Positions 56,061-64,000 of a stretch of DNA of 64,000 nt are shown here, in pieces. The stretch's first letter is position 1. Each line of letters begins with the position of its first letter. The notes below the pieces were generated by a model. It was given only the letters and a program-made list of their open reading frames with translations. It had not been told where the DNA came from and made no database searches. The translations under genes and the position numbers were made by a program. The stretch comes from Apus apus (Eukaryota; Chordata; Aves; Apodiformes; Apodidae). The stretch lies in assembly GCF_020740795.1 (NCBI RefSeq), contig NC_067294.1:1736001-1800000 (forward strand), written 5' to 3'.

Positions 56061-59000
56061 CATTGATACATGCAGATATATAGCACTATGTATATATGTC
56101 ATGCTACCAAATCTTTTGGCAGTGTTCTCTCAGACAATTTTTCTGCATCAGGCATTTTTCTGCCTAAAAAATAGTCTCACTTTGGTTGCTGGGACAAATT
56201 TATGCCCCAGCCCCAAACACACGCCGAGCCAGTCCCTTCCTTTTGTCCCCGTCCTCTCCCCCCAGTACTCCCAGCTCACACCAAAGCATTGCCCTCTTCC
56301 TCGCCCTGAACTTTATTCACCTTCCCCTCCAGCAGATCAAAGAGGCTTGACCCGGATACCAAGCCTGTTTCCATGGCAGATAACTCTGCTGTGCTGCCCC
56401 AGGAGGGATGGCATGGGGGGTCGAGCAGGGAGGGACAGCACAGGGACAGTCCCCCATGGCTTTGCTGCTGCCCCATGACTGCTTCCTATGCCCCAGACCC
56501 CCAAGTTTGGGGGCACTGAGTCCCCAGCCAGCTCAAAAGCAACTGGAGCTCAAGAGGCTCCTGGACCACTGAAACCTCATTCTTTAATAGTCTTGTTGGA
56601 GAGCAGCCAGTTCAACTGACTGGATGGGTCTGATTGCCAAAGGAAGGGGAAAAGGACACTTTTCAGTAGTAAAAATAGTTATAAAAATTATAACTTGCTT
56701 TTTATTGCATTTCTTGCTCAGTGTCCACTCCCTGGAGAGCTGCAGCAGCCTCACAGGCCTTGTGTGTCCTTCCCCTTGTGCAAATAGATGTCTGAGAGCA
56801 AACACAAACTGCATCCCTCGCCTCTCCCACCTTATGTTGTCTGAGTCCTGGCATAATAGTCCAAAATAAGCAATTTTATCTCTAAATTGTTTCCTTTTTA
56901 CTTTTTTTCCTCCCCCCCTGTTGTGACTCACTGAGTTAAAGTGAAACCATAGACAATTAGGAATAATGCCTTTGCATACTTTCTTAAATTAAATATACAA
57001 TAATGATTTGACCCAGCAGAGAATGGTGTAATCTAAGGAAAACACAGTGGTCGTGGTGTGTATGTTGTTGCACTTGGGAGGCAGTTGTTTCCCTCACGGT
57101 GGGTAAAACAAAAGCACCTGCCAGTGTTTGGTTTAGGCTGGTTTTGGTGTGGGCAGGGGGCATTTTTTAATGGGAAACAGTTTTGATACTGTCCCAAAAA
57201 TGAAAGCAGTGATACATCATGTGGGAGTCAGGGGAGTTAATGCCAGTGGGAGAGACATTAAGTGGGGGAAAAGGGCTATAGTCAAACACATCTCTTTAAG
57301 GAGCAAAAGCAAGTAAAGTTTAAGAAAGTTTTAAATAGTATTAGCCTCAGCTTGGCCGATAATCACGGTAATTGCTGAATCCCAAGTAGTTGCAGCTGAT
57401 TAATCCTTAAATGAATGTGAGATGGGTCAGGGCTGCAGGGTCATGGGTACCCGTGCAGCCTGGGCGGGTGTGGGTCATGTCAGGGTGTATTTTGGGTCAC
57501 TGTTGTAGTGATGTGACACATGGAGGCCAGGAAGAGGAAAGGAGTTCTGCAGAAGTATGTGAGCCAAGTGTCACTTCTCCTGTGCTTTGTTTTGAGGCTC
57601 TTTACTGCATTTCTGCACATTGATTCTTTCACAGTTTCCGATAATCTTGGAGCTCGTATTTTGCCTTTGTGTTTCTCCTCCCTTTGCTTCTCCAGCAGTC
57701 AGTAGGACTCACAGGTTGTCTGGCCTTTTGGCTCACAGCAGTGCAGCCCTTCCGTGAGGTTCTCAGGAGTGATCTGTCATGTTCGTTGGAGAAGTGTATG
57801 GCAGAGGCTGGCTTGATTTTAATTACAGCAGTGATTAGGAATTCAAAGCCTGTGGTCTCCCAAGAAGCTGCTGCCCTGGCCAAGTTAGAAAAAGTCAGTG
57901 GTACCTGAGTTGCATTTAATCCTCCCAGGATTGCTGTCCCAGCACAGGCTTGCATGAAGCTTGGAAAAAGGAAAGAAAAATATTATTGGTACTCTGCAAG
58001 TAAGACCCAAAATCCCCAGATGGCCTCTGCCTGCACAGTTACAGCAGCCTCTGGGCATGTGTTTTCAGCCACACATTAATCATGGCAATAGCTTTCCTTT
58101 AAATTAGCAAGTGGGTTCCTGGGATACAGGCTGAGCAATGCCAGCCAGTTTTCTGTGTCCCTGGGAATTCCGGTGCTCCCTTGGCCTTTGGAAATGGAGA
58201 CTCTCACGTAGTGACATAGTCACAAGGTTATTTGAATCCTCATCTCAGAGTCATCTGAACCTTGTGTACAGAGCACTGCCAGCCTGTTTTCCTTCTGCAG
58301 GGGAAGGGAGGATGGTCCAGACTTTGCTGGGTGCTTCCTTGTGCAAATCTTCTGGCCCTGGCCCCATTTTGGGAAAGCAACTACAAGTGTCTGAGCCCGG
58401 GGCCTGCAGTGCTGAATGTGAGAAAACAGCTTGAAGAGCTCAGAAAGCTCACACTGTTTCACTTGAGTGAAATCCCTCTAAATCTGCCTCTCTGGATTGA
58501 GATGTTTTAGATCCTGTAAGTTCTGTTTCCTCAGTGAAATGAGTGAGCAGCCAGAGCTGTAGCCAAGGACACGGGGACATTCTGAGCCATCCACCTCCCC
58601 TGGCTGCAGTTCCTTGCTGCAGAGAGTTAATTCTCTCAGACATACTGAAAAGCTGCTTATTTGATTTTGGTTTAGTGCTATGAAGTCCAATGTAAATAGC
58701 CTCTTTTTTTGTGTGTGTGCTTGAATATAGGGAGAGTAATGAGACCTTTTGCCCAGTTTCCAACTGAAAATGAATTGCCAGCCTCTTCCCTACCCTGCTG
58801 TGAATGTGTGGTGGGCAGGAAGATCAAGGCATCCCAAAAGTTCTCTTTCCCAAGCAGGAGCTGACGTAATGGTAGGAAGGATGTGATTGCATGGCTGCAC
58901 AGGATGGGTACAATTTTAATTGTATTATGCATAGACCAGTAGTTTGGGGCTGTTCCCACACTGATTTATGTCACTAAAACCCCATCGGCTGCACGGGTGC

Positions 59001-60703
59001 TACAGAATCACTTCCAGAAGGGAAAGATCAAAACCCAATCACACAATAGTGCTGTTTGTAACTGGAAAAATAATGAAATAAGCATTGTGCCCGTGGTGCT
59101 GGCTGGTGGGGGGTTCAGAGCCCAGGGGCACTGCCAGCTGCCCAAAGGCTGTCTGCAGGAGCCCTGCTCAGCCCAAGCCCCGGGTGCAGGAGTTAGTGCC
59201 GTCCAACCTGGGCAGTCCCTGGCTCCTACCCATCACTCTTCCCTCCTTGCAACCAACCTGCATTTTTTCCTTTCTCAAAACAACTTCCTTCTGTTCCCTC
59301 CTTGCATATCTGTTTCTCTTTTCTCTGCCATGGGAATACTTTAGAAATCCAGTGGCAATGTGAAGTGGAAGTGTCACGTGCGTGGATGTTTGTGCCCAGT
59401 GCTGCTCGCTCATGGGGAGCACACACTGCAGCAGGGGGGTGGATTCACTGCAGAGAACAGAAATGGGGTAAAACAGCTGGAGAATGGGTGTGTAGGGTGT
59501 CCTGCTGCTGCTCCAGAGACTGAGGTGCTTTGCATAGCATGCTCTTGGGTAGGAGGGTGCCAGGGTGTTTTTCCTGCCTGGACCGTGCTGCTCCTCCCAA
59601 ACACACCTGGGCCCCTTTCCTGGCCACCTTCCCAAGGCAGGTGTGCTGCCTCCAGCAGATCAAGTACAGGCTCATCACGTTGGGATGCAAAAATCAAGAT
59701 TAACTGTTGCAGAAGCTGAGCTGGGTGAGCTTTGCTGTGCAAAAATGAGAAGTGATCAGAAACGAGGGTCAGGAACTGAAGTTACAGGTCTCAACTTAAA
59801 TAAGAGGATTTAAAGGCACTGGAAGCATCACTTGGCTGGGTAAGTTCACTCTTGAGAACTTGATCTTGTTCTTAATGTGTATGTTTAGTCTTCATTGAAC
59901 TTAGATTATTAAGTGAAAGTGTTAAAACATAAGCAGATGAATTTGTGAATCTTCTCCTTACCACTTGCACTTGTACTCAGCTGCTCCAAGGATCCCAGCA
60001 CACTTGTCACAGAATTGAATGGATTTCTGCTTTCAATTCTGTTTTCTGATATTCTTTGCTATTACTGACATCTCCATCACTGTGGCATCCTCTGGGATGC
60101 CCTGCAGTGTACTTCAAATGAGTCACCAACAAGAAGTACTTACATATTTTTTTTTACTGAATCAAGATCCCAGAGATTCCTGGGACAATGGAGTCTGCAA
60201 GGATCTTTTAAAGTTCACTATGGAAATGGGCCAACAGCTTCCCTTGAGCAGGGAAAAGGGAGATTCTGTCTTCCAGTCATACTTATTTAATCCAGCTGTT
60301 GTGGTGATGAATGAAGGATTTGGGTACCTGTTGCAAGGATATGATCTGCTGTACATCAAAAACGTCAGGTTAGTGGGAAATAAAATCCCAAGGAGGAGTT
60401 TAGCAGAATGTGGCAGAAGTGGTCAGAAATAATAAATATACCACGGGCATTTGATAAAGAGAAACATTCTGATTTTTCCCCTGGGAGCAGATGGAAGGAG
60501 TGTGATTTAAGTGGTTTCCCTGAATGTCCTGTGTAGGGTCTTGCATCCAACACCTGTTCTTTTTACTGCAACCCTGACTCTCATGATCCTTTTGCTGGTG
60601 CTGCCAGCTCTGCTGCTGCTTCACTGTTCCCATGAGCACCTTCCCAGCTTGCTGCTTGGCTGGATACAGAATACTGCTCACAGGCTGATTGATGTTGAGG
60701 GAG

Positions 60704-61035
60704 TCATGGAATCACAGACTGGTTTGGGTCAGAAGGGACCTTGAAGACCATCTAGTTCCAACCCCCCTGCATGGGCAGGGACACCTCCCAGCAGCCCAGG
60801 CTGCTCCAAGCCCCATCCAACCTGCCCTTCAACACTGCCAGGGATGGGGCAGCCACAGCTTCCCTGGGCAACCTGGGCCAGTGTCTCACCACCCTCACAG
60901 CCAAGAATTTCTTCCTAATATTTCATCTAAATCTCCCCTCTTTCAGCTTAAAAGCATTCCCGCTCATCCCATCACTCCCTGCCATTGTGCAGAGTCCCTC
61001 CCCAGCTTTCATGGAGCCCTTCCAGGCACTGAGTT
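60704..61035 (-). mobile_element. CR1 LINE 3' fragment (about 330 bp)
   Basis: It begins atggaatcacagactggttt and runs through catctagttccaacccccct, gggacacctcccagcagccc and tccaacctgcccttcaacac, then into the end of ORF2-derived sequence (tttcttcctaatatttcatc). Reverse orientation. Confidence 0.92.
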
Positions 61036-63276
61036 GTTCTCCAGAGTTCAGTGTAACCCATACTCATGGCACGTTGGGTGGCTACCCTTGGTGAGACAGG
61101 CTGTTTCTGGGAGCAGACAGTTTGAAGTGGGACTTGCTGCACAAATAGCTAATTCATCAGGAAATGAATAGCTCCCTTGCTGAGCTCACCCACTTTTTGT
61201 CATTTGCTAGTAAAAGTGGGGTTGGCAAGCTGCTTTTTTTTATTGCCTGATGGGAAGAAATCAGCACTCTGTCTCAGTTCATGCTGACATCATTGCAGCC
61301 ACATAGTCAATATTTTATCAGATGTGGAGAATTTTGGAAAGATGCTCAAAGCTCAGGATTAAATTACCCCATGGGTGGGTATTGCCAGGTAACATCACCT
61401 GGATGTTGTTTCATTTGCTGTGATCATTGCAACCATTCTTGGAGGGGCTGGTTGTGTTCCTGGAGGGTTTGCATAGTTGGGATCTCTTGGGGGAGCAGAG
61501 GTGGCTGTGGGATGTTGGGCTGGCACCAGGACACAGCCAGTAGACCAAGGGATGAGTGGAACAGAGCCCAGAGGAGGGAGATGGCCCCAATCATGGTCTC
61601 TGTGCCACTGTCACCACTCCCTGCTGCCCACCACCATGTAGCCTCATAATGGGTGAAGTTAGTTGTTCACTGTGGGTTTTTTTGCTGGTGTAAACTTAAA
61701 AACCTCTTCCAGACCCTTGTGTGGTGGGTGCCCCCCTGTTTGCAGGCTGGCCTCTGGAGCTCACTTGGCACGAACAGAGGGAAAGGCTGTGAGAGGGTAA
61801 GTCCTGACCTTCAGCCTAACCCAGACACTGTTCCCAGGAGGAAAAAAGCTGGTTAGTGGTGGTGTCAGTGGTGGCATTGTGTGGCATGTCCTGGCCCCTG
61901 CCTTGGAGCAGAGCCCCTCCATGAATCATTTGGGAGCTCCGTGAGCTGGAGGGAGGCCAGAGGGCAAGAGGAAAAGGGCTGCCTGGGCTGAAAAGCTTTT
62001 TCTTTAAGACCTTGACTGCTGGTAAAGTCATAAATAGAGCTGTGGGGCTTAACAGGAAACCTTAACTGCTTGGATTCCCCCCTGGCAGCATCTGCTTGGC
62101 TTGTCCCCAGCAGGGCTAGTAGTTATTGGAAACTCCCCAGCAGGAGCTTCTTGCAGGGCCCTTATGGTAAATATGAGTTACTTAAAATGTTCCTTGTGTA
62201 CTTGACACCCAAACACAAGCTCCCTGAGGACGGCCCTGCCTTGCACCCCGGGGCTGGCTCCTCTCTCCCATGCCTGTCCCACTGCCTGCCCTCAGCCTTC
62301 CCTGCCCTTGCTCCATGAGTCTGGCACAATCCAGGCTTTGTGGAGAGCTGTCCTCCCTGGGGCCACAGCAGAGCGAGGCTGGCAGGGGTCAGGGACTGAG
62401 CTGGGGATGGCAGAGTGTCACCATCCTGTGCCATAAAATGTGTCCCCTCTCCTGTCTCCTCCACGCACAGCCCTCCTTATAGAAAAGGAGAGACTTTCTC
62501 TTTGCTTTTAGTTTCAGTGCTGTGGGAGCCACGTAGGGTCTGGTGGTGGGGCCAGGGCACCACCAGCAGTCCCCCTGTGTCTGAGGAGCCCAAGCTCCAG
62601 CCCTTCTCTTCCCATGCCAGGACTGCACCCTGTGGGAATGCCCGTTGCGCAGTGCCCTGGCACTTCTCCCTCCTGGGATCTGCCAGTTGTCCCCCAGAGT
62701 GCCTGGAGGTGTCGTGTCCGCATCCGGCAGGCGCAGGGTGGGGACCCTGCGGTGGTGTCTGCCCAGCCTGATACCCTGACGCTCCCTTATCCCCTCTCTG
62801 CAGCCCTTTGTTTCTTCCAGGAAACTTTATAGCCATGAAAGGAGACTTTCCTTGGCTTGAATCACCTGTAATTTACCCTGATGTAGATTATAAGGAACTG
62901 AAAGTTGAGAATGTGAAGGCAGAAAGTGGGATTTCGGAGCATGTCTGTGCAGGGTTTTGCACAGAGACGCGCTGGCCTTGTCCCACTCCCTGTGAGCCAA
63001 GGGCTTGTGGCTTGAGCTGGAGCTGTGCTGCCCGTCCTGTTCTGGCTATGCTGCCTGTCCTTGCCGTGGGCTGTGGCCACCACACAGCCCTCACCCTGCT
63101 GCGGGAAGGCAGAGCAAGCTCTTATCAGCCCTGAAGGTGCAGTTGTAGCTGGATCCCAGAGCCTGTCCCAGCATCTGCCTGCTACAGATAGCTGCAGCTG
63201 CATCCCTCAACGTACAGTTGTACTTGGCTGTCCTTTGGGAGTGAGCTGTTTGCTCCTGCTCACCCTTGCAGGGATC

Positions 63277-63455
63277 ACAGAATCCCAGACTGGTTTGGGT
63301 CGGAAGGGATCTTAAAGCTCATCTCATTCCAACCCCCTGCATGGGCAGGGACACCTCCCAGCAGCCCAGGTTGCTCCAAGCCCCATCCAACCTGCCCTTC
63401 AGCACTGCCAGGGATGGGGCAGCCACAGCTTCCCTGGGCAACCCGGGCCATTCTG
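63277..63455 (-). mobile_element. CR1 LINE 3'-end fragment next to ACSL6 exon 2
   Basis: It begins cacagaatcccagactggtt and is nearly identical to the copy at 60704 through gcagcccaggttgctccaag and gggatggggcagccacagct, so both belong to the same young-looking CR1 subfamily. It ends about 175 nt before the ACSL6 exon at 63631. Confidence 0.92.
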
Positions 63456-63630
63456 TAGAACGTGTCCTCCTCTCTCGTTTCTCTTCCGTAGATGCTGTTC
63501 TTGTCAGTTAAGGCTGTCGGGGCTGGCAGCCCCAGGGCCCAGCAGAGCGGCGCGTTTGCGACGGCTGGTGAGGGCCAAGCGCGTCCTGGCCAGCCCCCGC
63601 GGACCTGCCCTGACCCCCTGCCTCTTGCAG

Positions 63631-63851
63631 AGTTTGCCGTTTCGCTGCTGGAGAAGATGCAGGCTCAGGAAATCCTGCGGGGCCTGCGGCTCCCCGAGCT
63701 CGATGACCTCAGCCAGTTTTTCCGCAACCTGCCGGCCACGGCCCTGGTGGGCATCGGGGCCTTGGCCGCCGCCGTCGCCTACTGGCTGGCCAGCCGGCCC
63801 CGCGCCGTGAAGCCGCCCTGCGACCTGCGGATGCAGTCGGAGGAGGTGGAG
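63631..63851 (+). CDS. ACSL6: ACSL6 second coding exon (N-terminal membrane anchor), gene continues beyond window
   Basis: The acceptor is CCTCTTGCAG and the donor is GAG followed by GTGAGC at 63852. The exon reads FAVSLLEKMQAQEILRGLRL and continues through LPELDDLSQFFRNL, a hydrophobic segment (TALVGIGALAAAVAYWLA) and KPPCDLRMQSEEVE. It aligns almost codon for codon with human ACSL6 (MQTQEILRILRLPEL, TLVSMGALAAILAYW and LLMQSEEVE). The hydrophobic stretch is the single N-terminal membrane anchor of ACSL1/5/6 enzymes. The catalytic AMP-binding domain lies further right, outside the window. The internal ATG at 63657 is the alternative start used by shorter isoforms, so an upstream non-coding first exon could also splice here. 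Confidence 0.95.
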
Positions 63852-64000
63852 GTGAGCCCAGGGGCTGCTGAACAGAGGGGCTGGCTTTCACCCCGTGCCT
63901 GGGGATCACCGCAGGGGATGGATGCCAGGAGGTGCTTTTCTTGGGCTCCCCACCCTCACCCTGGAACCCACCGTGTGCCGCGCTGCGCCAGAGGGCACTC

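Larger units (their letters stand above)
41215..63630 (+). other. ACSL6: ACSL6 intron 1 (22.4 kb)
   Basis: The intron runs from the GTGAGT donor at 41215 to the CCTCTTGCAG acceptor at 63621-63630. It contains five CR1 fragments, a 12-bp minisatellite, homopolymer tracts, a TG/TA microsatellite, the right arm of the inverted repeat and a second CpG-rich patch. I recognise no other gene in it. Open frames of 100-212 codons, mostly in GC-rich parts (for example 50819-51457 minus), have no domain. Alternative ACSL6 5' exons may hide here, as the human gene uses several first exons. Confidence 0.75.

Overview
The window looks like nuclear DNA from a bird. It carries many pieces of the avian CR1 LINE, including one frameshifted reverse-transcriptase fragment of about 1.1 kb. 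It also holds compact four-exon cytokine genes next to the 5' end of ACSL6, which matches the IL3/CSF2-ACSL6 end of the amniote type-2 cytokine cluster (chromosome 13 in chicken). No species can be named from the sequence alone.

Left part (about 4.7-22.9 kb): three small secreted four-helix cytokine genes lie head to tail on the minus strand. I assembled each from four exons joined by canonical GT-AG introns, all in phase 0, with a first intron of only 85-92 bp and a tiny second exon of 8-10 codons. Gene 1 (4719-6937, 167 aa, nine cysteines in the mature part) has IL-5-like and GM-CSF-like features. Gene 2 (11106-12532, 139 aa) is most IL-3-like by cysteine layout. Gene 3 (20928-22792, 148 aa) is most GM-CSF-like by exon 3 size, last-exon motif and promoter. 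Which gene is IL3, CSF2 or the avian IL-5-like gene KK34 cannot be settled by eye, because synteny with mammals and motif evidence disagree. Genes 2 and 3 share a promoter with the mammalian GM-CSF CLE0/TATA arrangement and a recognisably homologous, AU-rich 3' UTR, so they look like tandem duplicates. Gene 1 lacks both.

Middle part (about 23-40.9 kb): intergenic DNA with CR1 fragments, simple repeats and one small CpG-rich patch. I find no convincing gene there.

Right part (41.1 kb to the end): ACSL6 on the plus strand, divergent from the cytokines. Its first coding exon (41166-41214) sits in a CpG island. The next exon (63631-63851) joins it in frame across a 22.4-kb intron and encodes the N-terminal membrane anchor. 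The rest of the gene lies beyond the window. A 72-bp inverted repeat (70/72 matches) brackets the ACSL6 CpG island and exon 1, and a second CpG-rich patch at 50.7-51.3 kb could be an alternative promoter.

The cytokine genes are expected to act as secreted, mRNA-unstable T-cell products. ACSL6 is an unrelated fatty-acid activation enzyme that marks the edge of the cluster. I see no undescribed biological system, but the uncertain orthology of the three cytokines, the duplicated regulatory and 3' UTR blocks, and the inverted repeat merit follow-up.
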